A stretch of 64,000 bases of DNA from Neisseriaceae bacterium (GTDB lineage Bacteria > Pseudomonadota > Gammaproteobacteria > Burkholderiales > Chromobacteriaceae). The DNA lies in contig JAIYAC010000014.1 in assembly GCA_027489245.1 (NCBI GenBank), positions 1 through 64,000 on the forward strand, read 5' to 3'. The position numbers and the translations under genes were made by a program. The notes under the pieces are model-generated. The model was not told the origin of the DNA and made no database searches. It saw nothing but the letters and a program-made list of their open reading frames with translations. Positions 26,255 to 35,391 of the stretch are shown piece after piece; within the stretch, counting starts at the first letter, position 1, and each line of letters opens with the position of its first letter.

Positions 26255-27388
26255 ATGATTGATGTCCATATTCTCCCCATCGCCCTCACCATCGTGCTGG
26301 TGGGCTGGAGCAGCTGGCGTTTTGCCGCCAGCCAGACCGAGCTGCTGCGCGAGCGGCGTATCTGGCTGCAGGGTTGCCTGTGTATTGCCGGCGGCATGAT
26401 GGTAGAGGCGCAGCCGTTGCTGCACTGGCGCGTGCTGGACGCGCTCAGCATGGGTTTGTTGCTGGGCGGTTATCAGCAGTTCGCGCTGGTGTTGGCCAGC
26501 CTGCAGGGGCGGCGTACCTGGTATGTGGCGGACATCTTGCTATGCCTGCTCACCATCCTGGCCAATACCGCCTTGTTGCCGGTGCAGTGGGCAGCCATGT
26601 GGAATGTGGTAGCGCTGGGCGGGGCGTTTGTACGCTTGTCATGGCTGCACTGGCAGATAGAGCGGCTTATCCGCCAGGGCTACCCTATCCTGACCACGCT
26701 ATACGCGCTGGGGGCTGTAACCTTTGCCCTGCGTCTGGCCGCGCTGGGCTGGCAGGGCGGCAGTACGATGCTGGTAGATATGTCCGACCCGTTGCTTTAT
26801 CTGTTTGTTTCTACGGCCACCATCTATGGCAGTTTCGGTTTCCTAATGGTGATCTTGCGGCGGCGTACCCTGCACCTGGTGCGCGAAACCCTGCAAGACA
26901 GCCTGACCGGTGCGCTGAACCGCCGTTGCCTGGACGAGACCTTGCAGCAGCTGCGCCAGGCGGTGCCGCCGTTCCGGCGCGTGGCGATTGCCATGCTGGA
27001 TGTAGACCACTTCAAGCAGGTCAACGACCGCTACGGCCACGCGGCAGGGGATGAGGTATTGCGCCAGCTGGCGCAGTTTTGCCGGCAGTCACTGCGCGAG
27101 CAGGATGTATTTGCCCGCTACGGTGGCGAGGAGTTCTGCGTGCTGCTGCCCGGGGCCAGCACCGCGGATGCCCTGCGCAAGCTGGATGCCATGCGCGAGC
27201 AGTTTGCCCGGCTGCCTTTGCTGGCAGGTGGGCAAACGCTGCACTGTACTTTTTCAGCGGGTGTCGTGTGCTGGGACGATGCCGAGGTCAACCCCGATAA
27301 ATGCCTGCATCAAGCGGATGACTTGCTTTATCAGGCCAAGCGCGCCGGGCGCAACTGTATTCTGGCGGCCGGGCAGGCAAGCACCTAA
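26255..27388 (+). CDS. Membrane-anchored diguanylate cyclase
   Basis: The 377-residue protein has about six or seven hydrophobic segments in residues 1-200, then a GGDEF domain at about 210-375. The active loop reads GGEEF (290-294) and an RxxD product-inhibition site (281-284) lies five residues earlier, so it should make cyclic di-GMP and be feedback-inhibited. The membrane part is not a family I recognise and may be a sensor. Its stop overlaps the stop of the convergent cyclase gene by four bases. Confidence 0.9.
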   Translation: MIDVHILPIALTIVLVGWSSWRFAASQTELLRERRIWLQGCLCIAGGMMVEAQPLLHWRVLDALSMGLLLGGYQQFALVLASLQGRRTWYVADILLCLLTILANTALLPVQWAAMWNVVALGGAFVRLSWLHWQIERLIRQGYPILTTLYALGAVTFALRLAALGWQGGSTMLVDMSDPLLYLFVSTATIYGSFGFLMVILRRRTLHLVRETLQDSLTGALNRRCLDETLQQLRQAVPPFRRVAIAMLDVDHFKQVNDRYGHAAGDEVLRQLAQFCRQSLREQDVFARYGGEEFCVLLPGASTADALRKLDAMREQFARLPLLAGGQTLHCTFSAGVVCWDDAEVNPDKCLHQADDLLYQAKRAGRNCILAAGQAST

Positions 27389-29058
27389 GGACACTGGGCC
27401 ACCTGCACGCGGTTGCGGCCAGCGTTTTTGGCTTCGTATAGCGCTTTGTCAGCCTGGCGCATCATGTCGCCCAGTGCCTGGCCGGGTACGCAGCTGGCCA
27501 GGCCGATGCTGACGGTGAGCGAGATGCTTTGGCCGTGGCTGAGTACCGGGGTGTGTGCCACCAGGTTGCAAATGCGCTGTGCTGCGGTCATGGCATCGTC
27601 TGCCGTGGTGTCGGTGAGCAGCGCCGCAAATTCTTCGCCACCCATGCGGCAGACCAGGTCTTGCGCGCGCAGGCTGTCTTGCAGGATGCGGGCAAACGAG
27701 CGTAGCGCCTCGTCGCCGGCGGCATGGCCGTAGCGGTCGTTGACCTGTTTGAAATGGTCCAGGTCAAACATCAGCATGCACAGCGGTTTGGGTTGCAGCA
27801 CGGTGTTGCCACACGCTTCTTCTGCCAGGGTCATGAAGTGGCGGCGGTTGTACAGCCCGGTAAGCGAGTCTTGTGTGGCCAGCTGGAAGAGCTGGCTGGC
27901 ACGCTGTTCTTGCTGGATGGCAATGGCCATCAGGTGCGAGGTGCGCAGGGTAATGTATTCGCTATGGCTGTCGGGTGCGCAAGGGTGGGAAAAGTAGATG
28001 GCAAAGGTGCCCAGTACACGGCCATCGTGCGACTTGATCGGGTAGGACCAGCAGCTGTGCAGCTGATGGCTGCTGGCCAGGGCGGCGTAATCGGCCCAGT
28101 AGGGGTGCTGCTGGATATCGGTCACGATAACGGCCTCGCCGGTAAAGGCTGCCGTACCGCAGGAACCTACACCGGGGCCGATGGTGACACCGTCAATTTG
28201 CGCCTTGTATTCGTCTGGCAGGCTGGGTCCCGCAGCCACATACAGGTGCAGGCCTTCATCGTCCAGCAGCATGATGGAGCACATCGAGCCTTCAATCTGC
28301 GACTCGATCATATGGCAGGTCCACACCATGACTTCTTTCATGGGGCGGTCGTTGGCAATCATTTCCAGCAGGCGGTTTTCGTCCGCTTGCCACAGCCGCA
28401 TGGCGTGTTCTTCGCTGATATCACGGTCAATACACAGTAGCGATTGCACCTGGCCGTGTTCGTCGGTTTCGGGAAACAGCCGCGATTCGAAAACATAGTG
28501 CTTGTCGTGATGGTTCAGCTGGTTTTCAAAGATGACCGGTTTTCCGCTGGCCAGCACCTGGCTGCTGGCATGGCGAAACGCATCGCACACGTGCGCCGGC
28601 AGGCCACGCTCTTCGATGCTCAGGCCAACGTGCAAGGCTGGCGGTATGGGCGAGTAGCGGGCGAGGGCACTATTGGCATACAGGCAAACCAGCTGCGGGC
28701 TGTAGCGGCTGATGATGTCGGGCGAGTTTTCTATCAGGTTGCGGAAGGTCTGCCGGTCTTCGCGGATGCTCAGCATGGTGCCATCCGGCAGCGGTGTCAG
28801 TAGCCAGTCCAGCAGCTGGCCACTGTAAAGTTGCTGGCTGGCATAGGCCTGGCCCGCTTGCAGTGCAGGCAGCAGTTCTGCCGGTAACAGGCTGGTGGGC
28901 AAGGGTTGGCCGCACGGAAGTGGTTCGCAATGCAATAGCTGGTAGAAACGTGCGGTAGCAAAGCGCACGCAGTGATTTTCGTCCAGTAGCAGGTAGCCGC
29001 CAGGCAGGGCGCTGAGGGCTGTTTCCAGTGTAGCAATGGCCGGCACATTGTTCTCCAT
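27385..29058 (-). CDS. PAS-GAF-GGDEF diguanylate cyclase
   Basis: The 557-residue soluble protein has a degenerate N-terminal PAS-like part (about 1-100), a PAS domain at about 105-215 (FRNLIENSPDIISRYSPQL), a GAF domain at about 235-385 (IGPGVGSCGTAAFTGEAVIV and VLGTFAIYF), and GGDEF at about 390-555 with GGEEF (473-477) and inhibitory RxxD (464-467). It should produce cyclic di-GMP in response to a cytoplasmic signal. No clear ribosome site precedes the ATG. A dispersed 10-mer lies in the N-terminal part (28905). Confidence 0.9.
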   Translation of the reverse strand: MENNVPAIATLETALSALPGGYLLLDENHCVRFATARFYQLLHCEPLPCGQPLPTSLLPAELLPALQAGQAYASQQLYSGQLLDWLLTPLPDGTMLSIREDRQTFRNLIENSPDIISRYSPQLVCLYANSALARYSPIPPALHVGLSIEERGLPAHVCDAFRHASSQVLASGKPVIFENQLNHHDKHYVFESRLFPETDEHGQVQSLLCIDRDISEEHAMRLWQADENRLLEMIANDRPMKEVMVWTCHMIESQIEGSMCSIMLLDDEGLHLYVAAGPSLPDEYKAQIDGVTIGPGVGSCGTAAFTGEAVIVTDIQQHPYWADYAALASSHQLHSCWSYPIKSHDGRVLGTFAIYFSHPCAPDSHSEYITLRTSHLMAIAIQQEQRASQLFQLATQDSLTGLYNRRHFMTLAEEACGNTVLQPKPLCMLMFDLDHFKQVNDRYGHAAGDEALRSFARILQDSLRAQDLVCRMGGEEFAALLTDTTADDAMTAAQRICNLVAHTPVLSHGQSISLTVSIGLASCVPGQALGDMMRQADKALYEAKNAGRNRVQVAQCP

Positions 29059-29118
29059 GGCTAGGCATGCACGGACAGACCGTGCTTACTCTGGATTGTA
29101 GCGATAAAAGACGAGCTG

Positions 29119-29154
29119 TCATGAAATGCATGCCATTCCATGCCTTTTTCATGA
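29119..29154. repeat. Bipartite inverted repeat upstream of cysG
   Basis: TCATGAAA (29119-29126) pairs with TTTCATGA (29147-29154), and inside it GCATG pairs with CATGC (29128-29132, 29139-29143). It lies in the 179-bp gap between the divergent cyclase and cysG and could be an operator or a leader hairpin of cysG. Confidence 0.45.
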
Positions 29155-29237
29155 TTAGCCTGGGCTTATCTGTGGTGTGGCGGTCGCCAAGCGGGGCGCT
29201 GCGGGGTATGCTCGAGCGCATTCTGGCAGGAGGCAAT

Positions 29238-30632
29238 GTGGAGTATTTTCCGATTTTCATGCGCTTGCAGGGCGAGCCCTGCTTGCTGGTAGGCGGCGGC
29301 GAAGTAGGTTTGCGCAAAGCGCGGCTGCTCCTGTCTGCGGGAGCGCGCCTTACCGTGGTGTCGCCCGAGTTGGCACCCGAGCTGGCGCAGATGGCCGCGC
29401 GCGGCGAGGTGGCGCATATTGCGGCCAACTTCGAGCCGGCACATCTTGGCCGCTACAAGCTGGTGGTTGCCGCTACCGATGTGCGTGCGGTCAACCGTGT
29501 GGTGTCGGACACCGCACAGGCGCTGGGCATACCGGTAAACGTGGTAGACGACCCGGAGCTGTCCAGCTACATCACGCCCGCCATCGTAGACCGCTCCCCG
29601 CTGGTCATTGCCGTGTCTACCGGCGGTGGCGTGCCGGTGCTGGCGCGCCTGGTGCGCGCGCGGCTGGAAAGCATGATCCCTGCAGGTTTTGGCCGCCTGG
29701 CACGGTTTGCTACCGGCTTTCGCGAGCAGGTCAAGGCCCGCTTTGGCAATGTGGAAGAGCGCCGCGCCTTCTGGGAAGCCGTGCTGGAAGGCCCCTTGGC
29801 CGAGCAGGTGATGAATGGTAACGAAGCCGCCGCACGTGAAGACATGCAACGCAGGTTGGCCGCAGCCGACGCCGCACCAGCCGGGGCGGTGTACCTGGTG
29901 GGGGCCGGCCCTGGCAACCCGGACTTGCTGACCTTCCGCGCCTTGCGGCTGATGCAGCAGGCCGACGTGGTGCTGTACGACCACCTGGTGGCCCCCGAGC
30001 TGCTGGAGCTGGTACGCCGCGACGCCGAGCGCGTGTTTGTGGGCAAGCAGCGCGCTAACCACACCTTGCCGCAGGAGGACATCAACGCCCTGTTGGTGCG
30101 GTTGGCGCAGGAGGGGAAGCGCGTGCTGCGCCTGAAAGGCGGCGACCCGTTTACCTTTGGCCGCGGCGGCGAGGAAATTGCCCTGCTGGCCGCACACCAT
30201 ATACCGTTTGAAGTGGTGCCGGGCATTACCTCGGCCAGTGGCGCGGCCGCCTACGCCGGCATCCCCCTGACGCACCGCGATCATGCCCAGTCGGTGACGT
30301 TTGTCACAGGTCATAAAAAGGACGGTAGCATTACGTTAGACTGGCCGGCCCTGACGCGGGACAACCAGACCGTGGTGGTGTACATGGGGCTGACCATGGC
30401 GGAGGAACTCTGCCAGGCATTCATCAGTCATGGCAAGGCCGCTACGACACCTGCTGCGGTTGTGGAGCAAGCCACGACACCCCGGCAAAGAACGGTGCTG
30501 GGCACACTGGAAACCTTGCCTGCCTTGATTCGTGCGAATAGTATCAGCTCACCTGCATTGATTATTGTGGGTGAGGTGGTGTCGCTGGCGCCGCAGCTGG
30601 GCTGGTATCGTAGCTCGGTAGAGGGTGCCTGA
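29238..30632 (+). CDS. cysG: Siroheme synthase (precorrin-2 dehydrogenase/ferrochelatase and uroporphyrinogen methyltransferase)
   Basis: The bifunctional enzyme makes siroheme for sulfite and nitrite reductases. The N-terminal half (FMRLQGEPCLLVGGGEVGLRKARLLL, then STGGGVPVLARLVRARLE) is the CysG-A dehydrogenase/ferrochelatase. The C-terminal half from about residue 220 is the methyltransferase (VYLVGAGPGNPDLLT, LRLKGGDPFTFGRGGEE, GITSASGAAAYAGIPLTHR). I chose GTG at 29238 because AGGAGG lies four bases upstream and VEYFPIF aligns with the usual N-terminus, giving 464 residues. A dispersed 10-mer lies in the linker (29855). Confidence 0.95.
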   Translation: MEYFPIFMRLQGEPCLLVGGGEVGLRKARLLLSAGARLTVVSPELAPELAQMAARGEVAHIAANFEPAHLGRYKLVVAATDVRAVNRVVSDTAQALGIPVNVVDDPELSSYITPAIVDRSPLVIAVSTGGGVPVLARLVRARLESMIPAGFGRLARFATGFREQVKARFGNVEERRAFWEAVLEGPLAEQVMNGNEAAAREDMQRRLAAADAAPAGAVYLVGAGPGNPDLLTFRALRLMQQADVVLYDHLVAPELLELVRRDAERVFVGKQRANHTLPQEDINALLVRLAQEGKRVLRLKGGDPFTFGRGGEEIALLAAHHIPFEVVPGITSASGAAAYAGIPLTHRDHAQSVTFVTGHKKDGSITLDWPALTRDNQTVVVYMGLTMAEELCQAFISHGKAATTPAAVVEQATTPRQRTVLGTLETLPALIRANSISSPALIIVGEVVSLAPQLGWYRSSVEGA

Positions 30633-30650
30633 GGGCACGGCCACCAGGGG

Positions 30651-30672
30651 CTGCCCGCCGGGCAGTGTTTGA
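30651..30672 (+). terminator. Weak terminator-like hairpin after cysG
   Basis: CTGCC(CGCCG)GGCAG at 30651-30665, followed by TGTTTGA. Short and with a poor U-run, it may let some transcription through into the PTS genes. Confidence 0.4.
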
Positions 30673-30710
30673 CGTGTTGGCAATAGCCGGCATGCGCCGG
30701 GGTGAAGAAT

Positions 30711-31124
30711 ATGGTTGGTGTACTACTAATTTCGCATGGCAATCTGGGCTTGAGCCTGGCTGACTGTGCCCACCACGTGCTGGGTAGAGTGCCAGACAAC
30801 CTGGCCATCATGGGCGTGGAGAAACACGATGACCCCGAGGTCAAGCGCCAGGAAGCTCAGGCGCTGATTGCCAGGCTGGAACAAGGGGATGGCGTGGTGG
30901 TGCTGACCGACATGGTCGGTGGCACACCGGCCAATATTACTGGCCGCCTAGTGCAGGCAGGCCGGGTAGAGGCGGTGGCAGGCTTGAATCTGCCCATGCT
31001 GGTGCGGGCGCTGAGTTACAGCAGCCAGCCACTGGAAATCGTGGTCAGCAAGGCCATTACCGGGGGCCTGGAAGGGGTCTTCTATATGCTTCCGGAGGGG
31101 AAACATGCAAAAACAGCAAATTGA
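30711..31124 (+). CDS. PTS EIIA component, mannose family
   Basis: The 137-residue EIIA-Man-type domain: VGVLLISHGNLGLSLADCAHHVLG with the phospho-accepting His in ISHGNLG, and VVVLTDMVGGTPANI. It accepts phosphate from HPr. No EIIB or EIIC gene is nearby, so it is more likely regulatory than a sugar carrier, as in Neisseria and other betaproteobacteria with the same EIIA-HPr-EI order. The ATG at 30711 has GGGGTGA upstream. It overlaps ptsH by 20 bases. Confidence 0.88.
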   Translation: MVGVLLISHGNLGLSLADCAHHVLGRVPDNLAIMGVEKHDDPEVKRQEAQALIARLEQGDGVVVLTDMVGGTPANITGRLVQAGRVEAVAGLNLPMLVRALSYSSQPLEIVVSKAITGGLEGVFYMLPEGKHAKTAN

Positions 31125-31374
31125 AATCATCAATAAATTGGGCCTGCACGCACGTGCTTCCAGCAAATTTACCCAGATATCCAGCCGTTTCAAGGCCGAG
31201 GTATGGATTGCGCGCAATGGCCGCCGTGTCAACGGCAAGAGCATCATGGGCGTGATGATGCTGGCCGCGGCAAAAGGTGCCACGGTAGAGCTGGAAACCA
31301 ACGGTGAAGACGAAGAACAGGCTATGGCGGCGTTGGTCGAGCTGATCAACAACCGCTTCGACGAGGCGGAATAA
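31105..31374 (+). CDS. ptsH: Phosphocarrier protein HPr
   Basis: The 89-residue HPr has the active His in KLGLHARASSKF and the regulatory Ser in NGKSIMGVMMLAA, the target of HPr kinase in organisms that have HprK. It passes phosphate from EI to EIIA. GGAGGGG precedes its ATG inside the EIIA gene, so initiation within the upstream cistron and coupling are likely. Confidence 0.95.
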   Translation: MQKQQIEIINKLGLHARASSKFTQISSRFKAEVWIARNGRRVNGKSIMGVMMLAAAKGATVELETNGEDEEQAMAALVELINNRFDEAE

Positions 31375-31408
31375 ACGCCCGCGATAATAAACAGGCAGGG
31401 GAGTGAAC

Positions 31409-33148
31409 ATGAGTATCGTGCTGCACGGTGTACCGATCGGTGGCGGCGTCGCCATCGGGCGGGCGCATTTGCTATCGCAAAGCATGGACGATGTGGTGCA
31501 TCTGGCGCTGGAAGACAGCGAGATCGCCGCCGAGCAGCAGCGTTTCGATAGCGCCGTGCGCGATACCCGCAAGCAGCTAGAGCTGCTGTGGGGCAGCATC
31601 CCCGAAAATGCCCCGGCCGAGCTGGGCGCATTTTTGTCCCTGCATATCATGTTGTTGTCCGATGTCACCATCTCGCGCGACCCGCGCGACCTGATCGAAA
31701 GCCAGCGCTGCAATGCCGAATGGGCGCTGAAACTGCAGTGCGACACCCTGGTAGAGCAGTTTGACGCCATCGAGGAAGACTACCTGCGCGAGCGCAAGCA
31801 CGATGTGCTGCAGGTCGTAGAGCGCATCTTCAAGAACCTGGCCGGCCACAGTACCGATTTGCAGTTTGTCGAAGACATGGACGAAGACGCCATTCTGGTG
31901 GCGCACGACCTGTCGCCGGCCGATATGGTGTATTTCAAGGATTCCAGCGTCGCTGCGTTTGTCACCGACGTGGGCGGGGCCACCAGCCACACCGCCATTC
32001 TGGGCCGCAGCCTCGACCTGCCGTCGGTGATTGCGCTGCACCACGCGCGCGAGCTGATCCGCGAGGACGAGCTGATTGTGGTGGATGGCCAGCAAGGCGT
32101 GCTGATCATCAACCCGGAAGAAAGCGTGCTGGCCGAATACCGCCGCCGCCAGCGGAACTGGATAGAAGCGCGACGCAAGCTGTCCAGCATCCGCAAGACC
32201 GACGCTATTACCCAGGACGGCACGGCTATCGAGCTGCTGGCCAACATCGAGCTGCCGCAGGATGCGGCCAACGTACTGGAATCCGGCGCCGTCGGGGTAG
32301 GGCTGTTCCGTAGTGAATTCCTGTTTCTGGGGCGCGACAGCCTGCCGTCGGAAGACGAGCAGTTCGCCGCCTACCGCGAGGTGGCCGAGGCCACACGCGG
32401 TGCCCCGGTTACCGTACGCACCATGGACCTGGGCGCAGACAAGAACCCGCGCTGGCTCAACCACGGCGCCGCCGAAAACCCGGCGCTGGGCCTGACCGGC
32501 GTGCGGCTGTGCCTGGCCGAGCCGCTGATGTTCCGTGCCCAGCTGCGTGCGCTGCTGCGCGCTACCGTGTACGGCAAGATCCGTATCCTGTTCCCCATGA
32601 TCAATGGCCTGGGCGAGCTGAAACAGGCGCTGGCGCAGCTGGAGTACGCCAAGAAAGAGCTGCGCGAAGAAAACATCCCCTTTGCGGACAAGGTGGAAGT
32701 GGGCGCCATGATCGAGATCCCGTCGGCCGCGCTGGTGGTGGGGAGCTTTGTCAAATACGTGGATTTCCTGTCTATCGGTACCAACGACCTGATCCAGTAC
32801 ACGCTGGCGGTAGACCGTAACGATGATTCGGTCAGCCACCTGTACGACCCGGTGCACCCGGCGGTATTGAAGCTGATTTCCCACACGATCAAGACCGCCA
32901 CCAAGGCTGGCGTACAAGTATCGGTATGCGGCGAGATGGCGGGCGACGAGCGTCTGACCCGCCTGCTGCTGGGCATGGGGCTGCGCCGCTTCTCCATGCA
33001 CCCGGCCAACCTGCTGGCCGTTAAGCAGAATGTGCTCAATAGCGATCTGGATACCCTGGCCCCGCAGGTCGCGCGTATCCTGCGCAGTGAAGACCCTGAT
33101 AGAATCGCTGACTTGTTGACACAACTGAATGCCGGGCCGGACGCCTGA
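31409..33148 (+). CDS. ptsI: PTS enzyme I
   Basis: Enzyme I autophosphorylates with phosphoenolpyruvate and phosphorylates HPr. The 579-residue protein has the phospho-His in VTDVGGATSHTAILGRSL, the PEP-binding GVGLFRSEFLFLGR and VRTMDLGADKNPRWLN, and the catalytic C-terminal Cys in VSVCGEMAGDERL. The ATG at 31409 has AGGGGAG upstream and was preferred over the GTG six bases earlier. It is the last gene of the PTS group; a terminator overlaps its end. Confidence 0.96.
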   Translation: MSIVLHGVPIGGGVAIGRAHLLSQSMDDVVHLALEDSEIAAEQQRFDSAVRDTRKQLELLWGSIPENAPAELGAFLSLHIMLLSDVTISRDPRDLIESQRCNAEWALKLQCDTLVEQFDAIEEDYLRERKHDVLQVVERIFKNLAGHSTDLQFVEDMDEDAILVAHDLSPADMVYFKDSSVAAFVTDVGGATSHTAILGRSLDLPSVIALHHARELIREDELIVVDGQQGVLIINPEESVLAEYRRRQRNWIEARRKLSSIRKTDAITQDGTAIELLANIELPQDAANVLESGAVGVGLFRSEFLFLGRDSLPSEDEQFAAYREVAEATRGAPVTVRTMDLGADKNPRWLNHGAAENPALGLTGVRLCLAEPLMFRAQLRALLRATVYGKIRILFPMINGLGELKQALAQLEYAKKELREENIPFADKVEVGAMIEIPSAALVVGSFVKYVDFLSIGTNDLIQYTLAVDRNDDSVSHLYDPVHPAVLKLISHTIKTATKAGVQVSVCGEMAGDERLTRLLLGMGLRRFSMHPANLLAVKQNVLNSDLDTLAPQVARILRSEDPDRIADLLTQLNAGPDA

Positions 33149-33164
33149 TCCGGCTTTTTTCTTT
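33136..33164 (+). terminator. Intrinsic terminator overlapping the ptsI stop
   Basis: Stem GCCGGA/TCCGGC (33136-33141, 33149-33154) followed directly by TTTTTTCTTTT. It spans the ptsI stop codon and its U-run ends two bases before the waaQ start codon. Confidence 0.8.
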
Positions 33165-33166
33165 TC

Positions 33167-34249
33167 ATGCTCATAGACGCCATCGATCTGACTGCCGTGC
33201 GCCGCGTATTGCTGATCAAGCTACGCCACCACGGCGACGTGCTATTGTCCTCGCCGGTTTTGTCGGCGCTGAAAACGCACGCCCCGCACGCCGAGATAGA
33301 CGCGCTGGTGTACCACGACACGCGCGAGATGCTGTCCGGCCACCCGGCTTTGTCGCAGCTGCACACCATAGACCGGCAGTGGAAAAAGCGAGGCCCGCTG
33401 GGCCAGCTACGCGCCGAGTGGCAGCTGCTGTCGGCGCTGAAAGCACGTCAGTACGACCTGGTGATCACCCTGACCGAGCATAACCGCGGTGCCTGGCTGG
33501 TGCGCCTGCTCAAGCCGCGCTGGTCGGTTGGCCCGCACGGCCCGTATGGCCGTTTCTTCAAAAAAACCTTTACTCACCGCTACCTGCAGGTACCGGGTAA
33601 CCGTCGCCATACCGTGGAAATCCACCTGGATGCGATGCGCCGTATCGGTATTTATCCCGCGCCAGACGCCCGCCGCCTCACGCTACTGCCCGGTGCCGAA
33701 GCCGAGGCCAGCCTGGCGGCCAAGTTGGCCGCAGCGGGCTTGGCCCCCGGTGGCTACGTGCTGGTCCACCCGACCTCGCGCTGGCTGTTCAAGAGCTGGC
33801 CGGCAGACAAGATGGCCGAGCTGATCAACCAGCTCACCGCACGTGGCGAGCAGATTGTGCTGACGGCGGCCCCTAGCGCAGACGAAATGGCCATGCTGGC
33901 CGACATTACGGCGCGTTTGCAGCGGCCGGTTGTCAGCCTGGCAGGCCAGCTCAGCCTGAAAGAGCTGGCCGCAGCCATTGCCTCCGCACGTTTGTACATT
34001 GGTGTGGACTCCGTCCCCATGCATATTGCCGCCGCGGTGCAAACACCCTGTGTGGCCTTGTTTGGCCCGTCTGGCGATATCGAATGGGGCCCGTGGCAGG
34101 TACCACACCGCGTGGTGGCCACCACCATCGCGTGCCGCCCTTGTGGCAATGCCGGTTGCGGTGGCAGCTGGCGTAGCGAGTGCCTGGAAAAAATCAGCGT
34201 GCAGCAGGTGTTGGCCGCGGTAGATAGCCTGCAAGAGGAGCTGGCATGA
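33167..34249 (+). CDS. waaQ: Lipopolysaccharide heptosyltransferase III-like (GT9)
   Basis: This GT9 enzyme of 360 residues resembles WaaQ, which adds the branch heptose to LPS inner core: RVLLIKLRHHGDVLLSSPVLSAL at the N-terminus, VLVHPTSRWLFKSWPADKMAEL in the centre, and the donor-site region YIGVDSVPMHIAAAVQTPCVALFGPSGDIEWGPW. The start lacks a Shine-Dalgarno and abuts the ptsI terminator, so it may be misplaced or leaderless. The stop overlaps the next start (ATGA). It begins the LPS cluster. Confidence 0.88.
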   Translation: MLIDAIDLTAVRRVLLIKLRHHGDVLLSSPVLSALKTHAPHAEIDALVYHDTREMLSGHPALSQLHTIDRQWKKRGPLGQLRAEWQLLSALKARQYDLVITLTEHNRGAWLVRLLKPRWSVGPHGPYGRFFKKTFTHRYLQVPGNRRHTVEIHLDAMRRIGIYPAPDARRLTLLPGAEAEASLAAKLAAAGLAPGGYVLVHPTSRWLFKSWPADKMAELINQLTARGEQIVLTAAPSADEMAMLADITARLQRPVVSLAGQLSLKELAAAIASARLYIGVDSVPMHIAAAVQTPCVALFGPSGDIEWGPWQVPHRVVATTIACRPCGNAGCGGSWRSECLEKISVQQVLAAVDSLQEELA

Positions 34250-35391
34250 AGCGTATTGCCATCATCCGCCAGAAGTTCAACCCCGCCGGTGGCGCCGAGC
34301 GCGTCGTGAGCGCCATTTTGCGCCAGCTACAAGGCCATGTCGGCCTGCATACCCTGCTGATCAACCGTCAATGGGAAGCCGTACCGGGTATCGAGGCGCA
34401 TAGCGTCAACCCGTTTTATCTGGGCAGTGTGTGGCGGGACTGGGGCTTTGCCCGCGCCGCGCGCCGCTTGTGGCAGGCGCTGGACGCGGCACTGGTGTTA
34501 TCGCACGAACGGATCCCCGGCTGCCATGTGTACCGCGCCGACGATGGCGTGCACGCCGCCTGGCTCGCGGTGCGCCGCCAGCGCGGCGGCATGGGTGCCC
34601 GCGTGTCGATGGCGTTGAACCCTTATCACCATTACATGCTGGCCATGGAGCAGCGCATGTACCGCGACCCGGCGTTTCGCGGCGTGGTGTGTATCTCCGA
34701 GATGGTCAAGCGCGATGTGATGCAGTACACCGGCCTGCCGGCCGAGCGTTGCCACGTTATCTACAACGGCATCGACAGCGCGTTTTTCAACCCGCAGGAT
34801 GCCCGTGCCCAGCGTGACAGCCTGCGCCAGCAGTACGGTTTAAGCGCCGACGCACCGGTGTTGCTGTATGTCGGCTCCGGTTTTGAGCGCAAAGGCCTGG
34901 CGCAAGCACTGCGCGCGATTGTGCCGCACCCCGAGGTGCAGCTGGTGGTGGTGGGTAGCGACAAGAAAAGTCGCCATTACCACACTCTGGCCCGGCAGCT
35001 GGGCGTGGCAGGGCGCGTGCATTTTGTCGGCGCCCAGCGCGATGTCCGCAGCTACTACGGTATGGCAGATGGTTTCATCCTGCCGTCCATCTACGAACCA
35101 TTTGGCCTGGTGGTCGCCGAGGCCATGGCCTGCGGCCTGACCGTGCTCACCAGCACGCGGTGCGGTGGGGGCGAGCTGCTGCAGCCGGGGCAAACCGGCT
35201 GGCTGGCCGCGCCGGATGCCACGGCCGAGTGGCAGCACAATGTAGGCCAATGGTTGGCCGCACGCGCCAGTTGGCCGCAGATGGGCACGCAAGCGCGGCA
35301 AGCCGTGCTGCCTTATACCGAGCAGCGCATGGTCGGGCAGATGCTGGCCTTGTTCGCCCGGCTGCTGCCGGACGCGGAGGGCCTGGCATGA
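34246..35391 (+). CDS. GT4 glycosyltransferase (WaaG-like, LPS core)
   Basis: The 381-residue GT-B enzyme has an N-terminal acceptor domain (FNPAGGAERVVSAIL), LLYVGSGFERKGL linking the domains, and the donor-site E-x7-E region PSIYEPFGLVVAEAMACGLTVL. These features and its place in the cluster suggest LPS core glucosyltransferase I (WaaG), but sugar specificity is not provable. It overlaps both neighbours by four bases. Two copies of the dispersed 10-mer stand 17 bases apart near the 3' end (35253, 35270). Confidence 0.87.
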   Translation: MKRIAIIRQKFNPAGGAERVVSAILRQLQGHVGLHTLLINRQWEAVPGIEAHSVNPFYLGSVWRDWGFARAARRLWQALDAALVLSHERIPGCHVYRADDGVHAAWLAVRRQRGGMGARVSMALNPYHHYMLAMEQRMYRDPAFRGVVCISEMVKRDVMQYTGLPAERCHVIYNGIDSAFFNPQDARAQRDSLRQQYGLSADAPVLLYVGSGFERKGLAQALRAIVPHPEVQLVVVGSDKKSRHYHTLARQLGVAGRVHFVGAQRDVRSYYGMADGFILPSIYEPFGLVVAEAMACGLTVLTSTRCGGGELLQPGQTGWLAAPDATAEWQHNVGQWLAARASWPQMGTQARQAVLPYTEQRMVGQMLALFARLLPDAEGLA

